From positions 1,178,001 through 1,242,000 of the forward strand of contig NZ_CP022752.1 in assembly GCF_002263515.1 (NCBI RefSeq): a DNA stretch of 64,000 bases. Direction: 5' to 3'. The number at the start of each line of letters is the position of its first letter. Position 1 is the first letter of the stretch. The DNA comes from Actinopolyspora erythraea (GTDB lineage Bacteria > Actinomycetota > Actinomycetes > Mycobacteriales > Pseudonocardiaceae). Of the stretch, positions 27,590-36,522 are shown piece by piece. A program made the translations under genes and the position numbers. The notes beneath the pieces are model-generated. The model worked only from the letters and a program-made list of their open reading frames with translations, searched no databases and was not told where the DNA came from.

Positions 27590-28809
27590 CGTACCTGGAC
27601 CATGCGGCGACCACCCCCATGCGGGCGGGCGCTATCGAGGTCATGACCGAGGCGCTCGCCACGTTGGGCAACGCCTCGTCCCTGCACACCTCCGGAAGGC
27701 GAGCCCGCCGCGCGGTGGAGGAGTCCCGCGAGGACATCGCCGCCGCTCTCGGCGCCCGGCCCTCCGAGGTGCTGTTCACCGGTGGCGGGACCGAGAGCGA
27801 CAACCTCGCGGTCAAGGGGATCTTCTGGGCCCGCAGGGACGCCGATCCGCGACGTCGTCGGGTGCTCGCCTCCGCCGTGGAGCACCACGCCGTGCTCGAC
27901 ACCGTGGAGTGGTTGGCCGAGCACGAGGGCGCAGAAGTCACCTGGCTGGAGGTCGATTCCTACGGAAGGGTGACGCCCGAGGCTTTCGAGGAGGCGGTCC
28001 GCCGCGCCCCCGACGAGATCGCGCTGGCCACCGTGATGTGGGCCAACAACGAGGTCGGTACGGTCAACCCGGTTCCCGAGCTGGCCGAGGTGGCCGGGCG
28101 CTACGGCGTACCGCTGCACACCGACGCGGTCCAGGCCGTGGAGACGCTGCCCGTGGACTTCGAGTCCTCCGGGGTCTCGGCGCTGACCATGACGGGGCAC
28201 AAGATCGGCGGCCCCTACGGCGTGGGAGTGCTGGTGCTGGGCAGGGACGTCCCCTGCACGCCGCTGCTGCACGGCGGGGGCCAGGAACGCGAGGTCCGTT
28301 CCGGCACGCTGGACACCCCCGCGATCCTGGCGCTGGCCGGTGCGCTGCGCGAGGCGGTGGACCGCCGGGAGCACCACGCCCGTGAACTCACCGCGCTGCG
28401 GGACGAGCTGATCGAGGGAGTCCGCTCGGTGGTGCCGGACGCGGTTCTCAACGGTGACCCGGGTACCGTCGAGGGCGGTCGGTTGCCCGGCAACGCGCAC
28501 TTCACCTTTCCGGGCTGCGAGGGTGACAGTCTGCTGATGCTGCTCGACGCCAGCGGTGTCGAGTGCTCCACCGGGTCCGCGTGCACCGCCGGGGTCGCCG
28601 AACCCAGCCACGTGCTGCTGGCGATGGGCGCGGACGTGCGGGTAGCCCGGGGGTCGTTGCGGCTCTCGCTCGGACACGACTCGACCAGCGAGGACGTCCG
28701 GGCCTTTCTGGAAGCGATCGAACCGGCCGTACGACGGGCCCGCGGTGCCGGGCTCTCGGGGTTGAGCAAGACTTCGGTGGAATCGGCCACCGCGCCTACG
28801 GAGGTGTGA
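27586..28809 (+). CDS. cysteine desulfurase (NifS/IscS type)
   Basis: 407 residues. PLP enzyme that takes sulfur from cysteine as an enzyme persulfide. Start [12 protein letters not shown], the PLP-binding Lys at about 206 in [11 protein letters not shown], and the catalytic Cys at about 333 in STGSACTAG. It is coupled to the upstream MFS gene (ATGA), and mnmA begins 3 nt after its stop, so it likely feeds sulfur to tRNA 2-thiouridylation as well as to Fe-S assembly. The C-terminus has a short Ser/Thr-rich extension. Confidence 0.93.
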   Translation: MTYLDHAATTPMRAGAIEVMTEALATLGNASSLHTSGRRARRAVEESREDIAAALGARPSEVLFTGGGTESDNLAVKGIFWARRDADPRRRRVLASAVEHHAVLDTVEWLAEHEGAEVTWLEVDSYGRVTPEAFEEAVRRAPDEIALATVMWANNEVGTVNPVPELAEVAGRYGVPLHTDAVQAVETLPVDFESSGVSALTMTGHKIGGPYGVGVLVLGRDVPCTPLLHGGGQEREVRSGTLDTPAILALAGALREAVDRREHHARELTALRDELIEGVRSVVPDAVLNGDPGTVEGGRLPGNAHFTFPGCEGDSLLMLLDASGVECSTGSACTAGVAEPSHVLLAMGADVRVARGSLRLSLGHDSTSEDVRAFLEAIEPAVRRARGAGLSGLSKTSVESATAPTEV

Positions 28810-28811
28810 GG

Positions 28812-29900
28812 GTGCGAGTACTCGCGGCGATGAGCGGCGGTGTGGATTCGGCGGTGGCTGCCGCGCGGGCGGTCGACGCGGGGCACGACGTCACGGGGGT
28901 GCACTTGGCGCTGTCCGCCAAGCCGGGCACGCTGCGAACGGGAGCGCGGGGCTGCTGCACCGTGGAGGACTCCCGCGACGCGCGGCGCGCCGCCGACATC
29001 CTGGGAATCCCGTTCTACGTCTGGGACTTCGCCGAGCGGTTCAGTGAGGAGGTCATCGAGACCTTCGTGGGGGAGTACGCGGCGGGACGCACCCCCAACC
29101 CGTGCATGACCTGCAACGAGAAGATCAAGTTCGAGGCCCTGCTGGAGAAGGCCATGGCGCTGGGCTTCGACGCCGTCTCGACCGGCCACTACGCCAGGCT
29201 CTCCCACGAGTCCGGTGTGCCGGAGCTGCGCCGCAGCAGGGACGAGGGCAAGGACCAGTCCTACGTGCTCGCCTCGCTGACGCCGCAGCAGCTGCGGCAC
29301 GCGATGTTCCCGCTGGGGGACTCGTTGAAGTCGGAGGTGCGCGAGGAGGCGGCCCGGCGGGACCTCGCCGTGGCGCGCAAGCCCGACAGCCACGACATCT
29401 GCTTCATCCCGGACGGTGACACCAAGAAGTTCCTGGACGCCAAGCTCGGTGAGCGACCTGGCGAGATGGTCGACGCCGAGTCCGGCGAGGTGCTGGCCGA
29501 GCACTCCGGAGTGCACGGTTTCACCGTGGGCCAGCGCAAGGGGCTCGGCATCGACAAACCCGCCCCCGACGGGCGCCCGCGCTACGTGCTCTCGCTGGAA
29601 CCGGTTTCCGGCACGGTCAAGGTCGGTTCCGCGGACCGGCTGGGCGTTACCGAGATAGACGCGGATCGGCCGATCTGGCCGTCGGAGCTCCCCCTGGACG
29701 GTCCGACCGAGTGCGTGGCCCAGATCCGCGCGCACGGTGAGACCGGCCGGGCCGTGGCCGAGACGACGGAGGAGGGCGTTCACGTGCGGCTGCACGAGCC
29801 GATGCGCGGTGTGGCTCCAGGCCAGTCCGTGGTGCTCTACCGGCCCGAGGAGGCGGGGGATCTCGTGCTCGGCAGTGCCAAGATCTCCGCTACTCGATAA
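28812..29900 (+). CDS. mnmA: tRNA-specific 2-thiouridylase
   Basis: 362 residues. It makes 2-thiouridine at the wobble base of tRNA Lys/Glu/Gln. The PP-loop SGGVDS lies at residues 8-13, catalytic Cys98 in TPNPCMTCN and Cys197 in [11 protein letters not shown]; these form the persulfide/disulfide pair. The [12 protein letters not shown] segment and C-terminal beta-barrel are present. GTG at 28812 is chosen, 3 nt after the desulfurase stop, consistent with the sulfur donor being co-expressed. Repeat copy A follows the stop by 25 nt. Confidence 0.95.
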   Translation: MRVLAAMSGGVDSAVAAARAVDAGHDVTGVHLALSAKPGTLRTGARGCCTVEDSRDARRAADILGIPFYVWDFAERFSEEVIETFVGEYAAGRTPNPCMTCNEKIKFEALLEKAMALGFDAVSTGHYARLSHESGVPELRRSRDEGKDQSYVLASLTPQQLRHAMFPLGDSLKSEVREEAARRDLAVARKPDSHDICFIPDGDTKKFLDAKLGERPGEMVDAESGEVLAEHSGVHGFTVGQRKGLGIDKPAPDGRPRYVLSLEPVSGTVKVGSADRLGVTEIDADRPIWPSELPLDGPTECVAQIRAHGETGRAVAETTEEGVHVRLHEPMRGVAPGQSVVLYRPEEAGDLVLGSAKISATR

Positions 29901-29925
29901 ACGGTTCGTTGCCCGGGGTGGTTGC

Positions 29926-30030
29926 GTGGCGGAACCTCTCGCACGGCTCTCGCTGCGGCCAGGCCCGACATCGGGTAGGTACCGCACAACGTCGGGCCTT
30001 CCTCGCGAGAGCCGCACGGGAGAACCCGGG
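29926..30030 (+). repeat. dispersed structured repeat, long form (copy A)
   Basis: It begins GTGGCGGAACCTCTCGCACG and ends GGGAGAACCCGG. Outer stem GGCTCTCGC (29945-29953) pairs with GCGAGAGCC (30005-30013). Inner stem AGGCCCGAC (29961-29969) pairs with GTCGGGCCT (29991-29999) around a 21-nt loop (29970-29990) containing GTAGGTAC. CGCACGG occurs on both sides of the hairpin (29940-29946 and 30013-30019), and removing the 73 nt between them gives copy C. It follows mnmA and precedes the MetE-like gene. Confidence 0.78.
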
Positions 30031-30191
30031 GCGTGTGCCGACCGCGTGGATGGTGATGTCCACGCGAGGTGTGGGCGGCCCGAGTCCGCTCGGCTGGTGC
30101 GAGAACCACGGATGACGGGTTTCTGCCGGGAATAACCCGGAACGGACGTCCCACTTCCCGTGTGGCTGTCGACGGGGGATCCGTTGCGAGA

Positions 30192-31238
30192 ATGGTCCTC
30201 GTGACGCAGCAACAGCCTTGGAAACCCGGTACCGCGACCGCCGTCGGCTCCATGCCAGGTACCGACCCGCTGGAGACCGCGCGGATCGTCGCGGGAGAAC
30301 TGCCCGGGCTGACCCCGATGCCGGAACTGCCCGCACGCGGTGTGGGCGGCGACATGCTGGGACGCACCGCCGGGATGCTGCCCGACCTGGCGGTGGAGGT
30401 CGTACCGTCCGGATACCGGGTCGCCCGTACGGCGGGGCGCGACCAGCGACGCGCGGTGGACCTGCTGCGGTGGGACCTCGACGCGCTGGAGGAGGTGACC
30501 GCGGCCGACACCACCCCCAGACTGGTCAAGCTCCAGGCCGCCGGTCCCTGGAGCCTGGCGGCGGGGATCGAGTTGCGGAGCGGACATCGCGTGCTGACGG
30601 ACCACGGCGCGTTGCGCGACTTCACCGAGGCGCTGACCGAGGGAATCGCGCGGCACGCCGCGCAGGTCGCGGCCAGGACCGGTGGCCGGACTCTGGTCCA
30701 GCTGGACGAACCGACGCTGCCTGCCGTGCTCTCCGGCGACCTGCCCACCCCCTCCGGTTACGGCACCGTCCCCGCCGTTGCCGAGCCCGAGGTGAGGCAA
30801 CTGCTCCAGCACACCATCGATCGGTTGGGCGAGGCGGTGGCGCGTCCGGTGATCGTGCACTGCTGTGCCGCACGGCCGCCGGTGCGGCTGTTGCGGCGGG
30901 CCGGGGCCGGTGCGCTGAGCCTGGACGCCCGCGCCCTGGAGTCCGCCTCCGGGGAGTTCGCGGAAGAGGTCGGCGAGGCCTGTGACGCGGGGCTGCCGCT
31001 GCTGGTGGGCATGGTTCCCGCGGCCGAACCGGGCCGGGAACCCGGCCCGCGCGAGCTCGTGGAGCCCGTGCGCGCGTTCGTGACGAAGCTGGGGTTCTCC
31101 GAGCGGGTGCTGGCCGAGCAGGTGGTCGCCACCCCCACCTGCGGGCTGGCGGGTGCCTCACCGCGTTGGGCGCGCCGTGCGCTGGACCTGACCCGCGAGC
31201 TCGGCGAGATGCTCCCCGAGCGGTTCCCGGAGGACTGA
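30192..31238 (+). CDS. MetE-like (cobalamin-independent methionine synthase C-terminal) protein
   Basis: About 348 residues, half the length of true MetE and matching only its C-terminal catalytic barrel. TATAVGSMPGTDP, TLVQLDEPTLPAVL, VIVHCCAARPPVR (His/Cys zinc ligands) and VATPTCGLAGAS (distal Cys ligand) are seen. It could transfer a methyl group from an unknown donor to homocysteine or another thiol; members of this short actinobacterial group, found near mnmA and ligA in mycobacteria as I recall, are not well characterised. GTG at 30201 is an alternative start. Confidence 0.8.
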   Translation: MVLVTQQQPWKPGTATAVGSMPGTDPLETARIVAGELPGLTPMPELPARGVGGDMLGRTAGMLPDLAVEVVPSGYRVARTAGRDQRRAVDLLRWDLDALEEVTAADTTPRLVKLQAAGPWSLAAGIELRSGHRVLTDHGALRDFTEALTEGIARHAAQVAARTGGRTLVQLDEPTLPAVLSGDLPTPSGYGTVPAVAEPEVRQLLQHTIDRLGEAVARPVIVHCCAARPPVRLLRRAGAGALSLDARALESASGEFAEEVGEACDAGLPLLVGMVPAAEPGREPGPRELVEPVRAFVTKLGFSERVLAEQVVATPTCGLAGASPRWARRALDLTRELGEMLPERFPED

Positions 31239-31429
31239 GCGGCGGATCTCCACCCGCGGTGGCCCCGGGGATTCCCGGGATCGTGCTCCGGCCCTGGGAC
31301 CGCGTCGGGCGGTTTCCGGGGCCGCGCTCGGGCTCTCCGGGGCGAGGATCGCGCTGGTGCGCCCCGGGCCGGTCGGGTCCCGCTCCGGTACTGGGGCCGG
31401 GAGGTACGCGGAACGGCCCGGAAGACTGA

Positions 31430-31473
31430 AACGGCGGCTCCGACACCGGAAACCCGGCACCGGAACCGCCGTT
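31430..31473. terminator. bidirectional hairpin terminator
   Basis: AACGGCGG / CCGCCGTT with further inner pairing (TCCG...CGGA, CCGG/CCGG), between the MetE-like gene (+) and the tRNA-His gene (-). It begins 2 nt past the tRNA 3' end. Confidence 0.7.
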
Positions 31474-31475
31474 CC

Positions 31476-31551
31476 TGGGGTGAGTGACGGGATTCGAACC
31501 CGCGACTCCTGGGACCACAACCCAGTGCTCTACCGCCTGAGCTACACCCAC
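31476..31551 (-). tRNA. tRNA-His (GTG)
   Basis: 76-nt cloverleaf including an encoded CCA. The acceptor stem GTGGGTG pairs with CACTCAC throughout (one G-U), the anticodon loop TTGTGGT has anticodon GTG, and the T arm is GCGGG-TTCGAAT-CCCGT. The base before the 5' end (31552) is G and the discriminator is C, giving the G-1:C73 pair that identifies tRNA-His. Confidence 0.97.
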
Positions 31552-31681
31552 CGTGCTCGCCCGGGCTCACCGCCGGGCAACGAGTCCCATCCTAGCGTGG
31601 CCGATTCCCGGACTCGCAGCGGGTTCCCCTTTCGGCGGTCGTGATCGCGATTCCGCTGCGCAACCCCCGTGAGTGGGGCGT

Positions 31682-32329
31682 TCAGTCCTCCTCGAGCCGC
31701 CGCTTCGCCTGTTCGGTGCCGCCCACCCGCTCCTCGGACAGCAGTTCGGAGGCGATCTCCTGCGCCTGTTCGCTGGAGGGCCCCGGCTGCGGGACGAAGG
31801 CGGTCCGCCGGTAGTAGGCGAGTTCCCGGATGGACTCCCGCACGTCGGCCAGGGCTCGGTGTGCCAGTCCCTTCTCCGGCTGGGCGTAGTAGATGCGCGG
31901 GTACCACCTGCGGCACAGCTCCTTGATGGAGGAGACGTCCACCATGCGGTAGTGCAGGTACTGGTCGAGCTCCGGCATGTCCCTGGCGATGAAACCGCGG
32001 TCGGTCGCGATCGAGTTCCCCGCCAGTGGCGCGGAGCGGCCGTTGGGCACGTGTTCCCGCAGGTACTCCAGCACGCGCTGCTCGGCCTGGGCGAGCGTGA
32101 CCGTGGAACGGCGTACCTCCTCGGTCAGCCCCGAGCGGTCGTGCATCTCGCGCACGACCTCCGGCATCCCGCGCAGGGTCTCCTCGTCGGCGTGGATCAC
32201 GACGTCCACGCCCTCGCCGAGGATGTTCAGGTCGGCATCGGTGACCAGGGCGGCGATCTCGATCAACGCGTCCTTGCCGAGTTCCAGCCCGGTCATCTCG
32301 CAGTCGATCCACACTAGACGATCGTTCAC
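31682..32329 (-). CDS. orn: oligoribonuclease
   Basis: DEDDh exonuclease of 215 residues that degrades 2-5 nt RNA and pGpG. The acidic residues are in [12 protein letters not shown] (D, E), [13 protein letters not shown] (D) and the [10 protein letters not shown] block (H, D). It is essential in many actinobacteria. GTG at 32329 ([13 protein letters not shown]) is the family start; the frame extends upstream without conservation. Confidence 0.95.
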   Translation of the reverse strand: MNDRLVWIDCEMTGLELGKDALIEIAALVTDADLNILGEGVDVVIHADEETLRGMPEVVREMHDRSGLTEEVRRSTVTLAQAEQRVLEYLREHVPNGRSAPLAGNSIATDRGFIARDMPELDQYLHYRMVDVSSIKELCRRWYPRIYYAQPEKGLAHRALADVRESIRELAYYRRTAFVPQPGPSSEQAQEIASELLSEERVGGTEQAKRRLEED

Positions 32330-32455
32330 CGTGGTTAGCCTAACGCGCCACGGTGGGTGCACGCTAAGCCGCTGGTGCGTCGCCACTTCCCCCGGTCGTG
32401 CGGTGCGTCCGCCGTTGCCGGAACGCGGGCACCCGGTTCCTGGCGGGCCCGGAAC

Positions 32456-34171
32456 TCAACTCGAGGACGGGGGGCGCTGCGGCAGCCGGTTCGGGACCAC
32501 CTTGCCGGTGGCGTTCCTGGGGAGCTCGTCCAGGAAGACCACGTCGCGGGGGCGGGCGAACGCGGAGAGCTTCTCCCGCACCCGGTCCCGCACGGTGTCC
32601 TCGTCCAGCTCGTACCCCTCGTGCGGGACGACGAAGGCGGCCAGTCGCTGTCCGTGCTTCGCGTCCTCGACGCCGGTGACGGCCACTTCGCGCACCTCCT
32701 CGAACGCGGCGATCACGTCCTCGGTCTCCTTGGGGTAGACGTTCTCACCGCCGGAGACGATCATGTCGTCGGCCCGGCCGACGATGAACAGTCGTCCCTG
32801 CCGGTCGAGGCGACCGAGGTCACCGGTGGGCATCAATCCGTCGCGGCGCCGGACCTCCTTGCCGTTGGTGTATCCCTCGAACAGCATGTCGTTGCCGACG
32901 TGCACGCCTCCGGTCTCGCCCGTCGGCACCGGGGAACCGTCCTCGTCCAGGATCCGAAGGGTGGTCCCGCGTGGCGGTCTGCCCGCCGTGCCGGGGGCGT
33001 CGCGCAGGTCCCGCGGATCAGCGATGCTGACCCAGGAGGCCTCGGTGGAGCCGTAGAAGTTGTACAGCACCGGGCCGAAGACCCGCTGGAACTCGGTGGC
33101 GAGGGTGCCGGACAACGCCGAACCGCTGCAGGCCACGATCCGCAGCGCACGGTGGTCGTAGTTGTGGCGCTGCTCCTCGGGCAGCTCCAGGATTCGCTGC
33201 AGCATCACCGGTACCGCGAACATCGCGCCGCACCGGTGCCGTTGCAGCGCGGCGAGAGTCTGCTGCGGGTCGAATCCCCGGCGCAGCACCAGAGTGGCAC
33301 CGATGACCGTGCCCAGCTGAAACGCTGCGAGACCCCAGGTGTGGAACATCGGTGCGCAGACCAGCATCCGTTCACCGCTGCGCAGCGGAACCCGGGACAT
33401 GATCGTCGTCGCGGGACTCAGGCTCGGCGGGTCGGGGCGCCTCGCCCCCTTCGGGGTGCCCGTGGTGCCGGAGGTCAGCACGATCATGCGGCCGTGCCTG
33501 GGGCGTTTGGGCAGGGGGGTGGCGGGAGAACGTCCGATGAGCTGTTCCAGCGTTGGGCGGCTCGTCGTCCCCTCGGTCCAGCTCACCAGCAGTTCCACAC
33601 CTTCGGGCAAGGTGAGGTCCTCGGCGAACTCGGCGTCGGAGATCACCGACGCCACGCGTTGTTCGGCCAGTACCGCCGAGAGCTGTTCGGCGCTCATGCC
33701 GGTGTTGAGCAGCACGGCGTCGGCGCCCAGCTTGCTCGCCGCGAGCAGCGCCTCGACGAAACCGTGGTGGTTCCTGCACAGGATCGCCACCCTGGAGCCG
33801 GACTCCACGCCGTGCCCACGCAACCCGTTCGCCAGCCGGGTGGTGCGTTGTTCCACCTCGGCGAAGCTCAGCGCGCCGCGCTCGTCGATCACGGCGGGCC
33901 GGTCGGGGTGGCGTATCGCCCCGATCGCGTATCCCAGTGGGATCGCGATTCCCCAGCGGCGGTAGGCCAGCGCGATCCGCAGCAGCTTGTCGGGACGCAT
34001 CGGGCGGACGACTCCCTGCCGGACCAGGGTCAGTAAGTCGAGCAGCAGCGGAGCTCGGCGCTCGGCCCAGCGCGCGAGCGCGCCGTTACCGGATCGCTGG
34101 GGTCGAGGTCTGGCGGCCGCCCCGGAGAACGGAGTCCGGGACGGGCTTTCAGTGGTCCGCTCGCTCGTCAC
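32456..34171 (-). CDS. acyl-CoA synthetase (AMP-dependent, FadD family)
   Basis: About 571 residues. It activates a carboxylic acid through an acyl-adenylate. The P-loop motif is VLTSGTTGTPKGAR, the adenylate motif YGSTEASW, then TGDLGRLDRQGRLFIVGRADD (hinge) and the catalytic Lys in RNATGKVVPN. Long- or medium-chain acids are likely, but specificity is not readable. GTG at 34171 is preferred over ATG 34279 because the upstream residues would be translated from the palindromic operator at 34189-34208. That operator implies control by a TetR-type repressor encoded elsewhere. Confidence 0.9.
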   Translation of the reverse strand: MTSERTTESPSRTPFSGAAARPRPQRSGNGALARWAERRAPLLLDLLTLVRQGVVRPMRPDKLLRIALAYRRWGIAIPLGYAIGAIRHPDRPAVIDERGALSFAEVEQRTTRLANGLRGHGVESGSRVAILCRNHHGFVEALLAASKLGADAVLLNTGMSAEQLSAVLAEQRVASVISDAEFAEDLTLPEGVELLVSWTEGTTSRPTLEQLIGRSPATPLPKRPRHGRMIVLTSGTTGTPKGARRPDPPSLSPATTIMSRVPLRSGERMLVCAPMFHTWGLAAFQLGTVIGATLVLRRGFDPQQTLAALQRHRCGAMFAVPVMLQRILELPEEQRHNYDHRALRIVACSGSALSGTLATEFQRVFGPVLYNFYGSTEASWVSIADPRDLRDAPGTAGRPPRGTTLRILDEDGSPVPTGETGGVHVGNDMLFEGYTNGKEVRRRDGLMPTGDLGRLDRQGRLFIVGRADDMIVSGGENVYPKETEDVIAAFEEVREVAVTGVEDAKHGQRLAAFVVPHEGYELDEDTVRDRVREKLSAFARPRDVVFLDELPRNATGKVVPNRLPQRPPSSS

Positions 34172-34188
34172 ACGGCACCTCGCAAATC

Positions 34189-34208
34189 TATCTACTGGTG
34201 AGTAGATA
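34189..34208. promoter_or_regulatory. perfect 8-4-8 palindromic operator upstream of acyl-CoA synthetase
   Basis: TATCTACT-GGTG-AGTAGATA, 18 nt upstream of the synthetase start and 82 nt upstream of the divergent membrane protein gene. It is unusually AT-rich for this genome. ACT-N4-AGT cores are typical of TetR-family operators in actinobacterial lipid metabolism. No TetR gene is adjacent. Confidence 0.7.
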
Positions 34209-34289
34209 ATGCCTTGTGTGGTGTCTCGAAGGAAGGGGAGTCGTGTCACGAATCTCCCGATCGCACGACCGAGTGGCACACTCAGTGGA

Positions 34290-34694
34290 GTGAGTGGTTA
34301 CGACGCGCGGCTGTGGCGGGGTCTCGACCGGGCACTGCTGATCCTCGCCGTCGGCACGGTGGCACTGCTGATCGCGGCCGGTGGCTCGTCACGACGAGCG
34401 GACTCGGTCCTGGGGCTGCTGACTCTGGCCGCGGCGGTGCTTCCCGTCGTGGTAACCGTGGTTCGACTGCCAGCGCACGCCCGCGCGAAACTGCCCGAGC
34501 TGCCGCGACGCCGCCGGCTGTTGACGATCACCGCGTTCCTGGGGGCGTGCGCGGCGGCGTGCGTAGCGCTCTGGAGCCTGTTCAACGTCGTGGCGCCCGG
34601 AACCTCAGCGCCGCTGGCGCTGGCGGTGCCCGCGCTCGCCCTCGCCGGGATCACCACGGCGGGTGGTCGCGTTCTCGGGCGGCGGAACCGCTGA
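34290..34694 (+). CDS. small integral membrane protein, unknown function
   Basis: About 134 residues with four hydrophobic helices (ALLILAVGTVALLIAAG, VLGLLTLAAAVLPVVVTVV, LLTITAFLGACAAACVALW, LALAVPALALAGITTA) and Arg-rich loops. I do not recognise the family. GTG 34290 is chosen; GTG 34245 in the same frame is possible. It is divergent from the acyl-CoA synthetase and may share the palindromic operator. Confidence 0.55.
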   Translation: MSGYDARLWRGLDRALLILAVGTVALLIAAGGSSRRADSVLGLLTLAAAVLPVVVTVVRLPAHARAKLPELPRRRRLLTITAFLGACAAACVALWSLFNVVAPGTSAPLALAVPALALAGITTAGGRVLGRRNR

Positions 34695-34813
34695 TCGGAC
34701 CCCGTCGGCGCGAGTCCGGAGAACGTCGGTGGTGGCGGTTCCTCGTCCGGTTGAGGCGACCGGGGCCGCGAGGTGCCGCACGGCTCGGCGGCCCGGTTCC
34801 CCGGTGGGGCGGG

Positions 34814-34860
34814 GAGGCAGCGGGACGACGGGACGTCCGTCGGACCTCCCACGCTGCCTC
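34814..34860. terminator. bidirectional hairpin terminator
   Basis: GAGGCAGCG / CGCTGCCTC with an inner GGACGTCC palindrome, between convergent genes ending at 34694 and 34889. Confidence 0.6.
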
Positions 34861-34888
34861 GACCCGCCGGCCACGGAGCGGGAGAGGA

Positions 34889-35623
34889 TCAGACCGACCG
34901 GACGACCAGCCCGTCCCGCTCGCAGACGAAGTCCAGCGAGCCCTCGAACTCCGCGATCGGCATCTCGTCGCGGATCAGTCGGTGCGGGCCACCGTGCGTT
35001 TCCACGCTCAACCGGTCGGCGGTGAAGTGCTGCTCGGAGTAGTCGGGGCCCTCGATCCGGATGTCCAGCTGCCCCTCGTGCAGCGTGATGGTCACCTGCC
35101 CGCCCGGGATGGACAGCGGCTCACCACCGCGGTTGAGCGTGATGCTGCCCTCGGTCGCGTTCTCCGGTAGGACGACGACCCTGCTCAGCGCGGCGTCCCT
35201 GCTCGAGTCCTGGCGGCTCATGGCGATGACGTCGCGCCGCAGGCTCTCGCCGGGCTCGCCCTCCTCGGGGCGCGGTGCCAGCAGTTCGGCGCCTTCCTTG
35301 GCAGCCAGCCGGTAGGGCTGCCAGGAGCCCGTGCCCACCAGGTTGATCACCGAGTCGACGTCGCTGTCGGCGAGTAGTTCCTCGCTGTCCGGTGCCGGGG
35401 TGATCTCGGTGGCGCGCACGCCGCGCTCCTCGAGCAGTTGCCGCAGTGCTCGGGCGCGCTCCCGCGCCTTGCGGTCGAAACCACGGTTGATCGCGACCGT
35501 GGAGCCGCTCGTCCTCGCGGCGGCCGCTTCGGCGAGCCCCGCCAGCGGCGCCCACACCTCGGTCGGGTCCTGACCGGATGTCCGCCCGGAACGGGTGCTG
35601 AGTACCTCGGTAGTGCTGTTCAT
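34889..35623 (-). CDS. conserved-looking protein of unknown function
   Basis: 244 residues, ATG start, no signal peptide or membrane helix. The N-terminal half alternates helix and strand (AINRGFDRKARERARALRQL, then SVINLVGTGSWQP), suggesting a Rossmann-like layer. The C-terminal half is a run of short beta strands (SITLNRGGEPLSIPGGQVTITL...QLDIRIEGPDYSEQHFTADRL). The order loosely recalls NAD/diacylglycerol kinases, whose C-terminal domain is a beta sandwich, but the kinase GGDGT motif is absent, so no function is claimed. It is divergent from the lipoyl-like gene at 35938. Confidence 0.6.
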   Translation of the reverse strand: MNSTTEVLSTRSGRTSGQDPTEVWAPLAGLAEAAAARTSGSTVAINRGFDRKARERARALRQLLEERGVRATEITPAPDSEELLADSDVDSVINLVGTGSWQPYRLAAKEGAELLAPRPEEGEPGESLRRDVIAMSRQDSSRDAALSRVVVLPENATEGSITLNRGGEPLSIPGGQVTITLHEGQLDIRIEGPDYSEQHFTADRLSVETHGGPHRLIRDEMPIAEFEGSLDFVCERDGLVVRSV

Positions 35624-35937
35624 TGCCCCAACTCTAGTCCGCCACCTTCCGTCGGCTCACCGTCCCGGAACGGCCGTTCGACCCGGTGAGGGGGCGGTGT
35701 GACGAAACTCGCCCCTCCGTCGTGGCCGACGCGGGCTCCACCGACCTCCGGAAGTGGCGGAACCGTCTCGTGCGACGTGGTCCTTCGATGGTGCGCTCGC
35801 CTCCCGCCACGCCGGCTCCGCGGGGTGTTGCGTCCGGGGCAGTGCGTTTTGGAGGCTGCACCTCTCGAAGGTACCCGTCGGTCGGAGAGGCCAGCGACCG
35901 ACCGACGCGCCGCACGTTGGGTATCCGGAGGCGATGG
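35624..35937. other. divergent intergenic region with leader hairpin
   Basis: 314 nt. It contains a perfect 9-bp hairpin GTCGGTCGG / CCGACCGAC (35877-35906) ending 20 nt before the ribosome-binding site of the gene at 35938, plus a weak GTGGCGGAACC match at 35755. No gene seen. Confidence 0.5.
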
Positions 35938-36180
35938 ATGACCGAGTTGCTGTACTGCGCCGAACGGCCGGACAACCGCATCCCCGAGACGGCCCGAGGG
36001 GTGCTCGTCCGATGGTTGACAGCGGACGGCAGCCGCGTACGGGCCGGGCAGCCACTGGCCGAGGTGCGTGCTGAGGGCAGGCGCGACCACGTGCACTCCC
36101 TCGCCACCGGAACCCTGCGTCAGCAGGTGCGGCAGGGCGAGTCCCTGCTGCCCGGCTTTCCGGTCGGCCTGATCGAGTAG
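35938..36180 (+). CDS. biotinyl/lipoyl-like mini-domain protein
   Basis: 80 residues. The all-beta pattern IPETARGVLVRWLTADGSRV-RAGQPLAEVRAE-TGTLRQQVRQGESLLPG is that of a biotin/lipoyl attachment domain standing alone. The hairpin that should carry the modified Lys reads AEGRRDHVHS and has no lysine, so it is unlikely to be lipoylated or biotinylated in the usual way. GGAGG 6 nt upstream fixes the ATG at 35938. A hairpin lies in the leader. It precedes the TPP-riboswitch unit but is separated from it by the switch. Confidence 0.65.
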   Translation: MTELLYCAERPDNRIPETARGVLVRWLTADGSRVRAGQPLAEVRAEGRRDHVHSLATGTLRQQVRQGESLLPGFPVGLIE

Positions 36181-36280
36181 CCCGCCCGGGACGCGGCGCT
36201 GTTGCCGTCGTCGTTGACTTCCGCTGCTATGTTGAGTTCCGCCGGAGCGGGGTGGCGACCGAGCCCGCCGTTCCGGTCAG

Positions 36281-36362
36281 TGACGCGGGGTGCCCGGCTC
36301 GTGAGCCGGGCTGAGAAAGACCCGTAGAACCTGAACTAGTTCGCACTAGCGGAGGGACGTCG
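36281..36362 (+). promoter_or_regulatory. TPP (THI-box) riboswitch
   Basis: Conserved core seen in order: GGGGTGCCC, then GGGCTGAGAAAGACCCGTAGA, AACCTGAACTAGTTCGCACT (P4/P5), AGCGGAGGGACGTC. GACG (36282-36285) closes the P1 stem with CGTC (36358-36361). It lies 161 nt upstream of thiD and should turn the unit off when thiamine pyrophosphate is bound. Confidence 0.95.
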
Positions 36363-36522
36363 CGGTGTCGTGGGCTCGTCCGTGCTGTCGTCACGCCCGT
36401 TCGGCGGGTGGTTTCCACGCTGCGGGGACCGGTTCGCGCAGCGTGCCGTGCGGTGACCGGGGACGAGCCACGTGCGCCGTCAGCACGCCCCCGCGCGCGT
36501 CCCGGCCGCGGGAGGGGCAGCA

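Noticed and set aside
35755..35785. Possible fourth repeat copy (GTGGCGGAACCGTCTCGTGCGACG)
   Set aside because: Only the first 11 bases match well, and the hairpin and GAGAACCC end are missing. Treated as chance or a decayed remnant.
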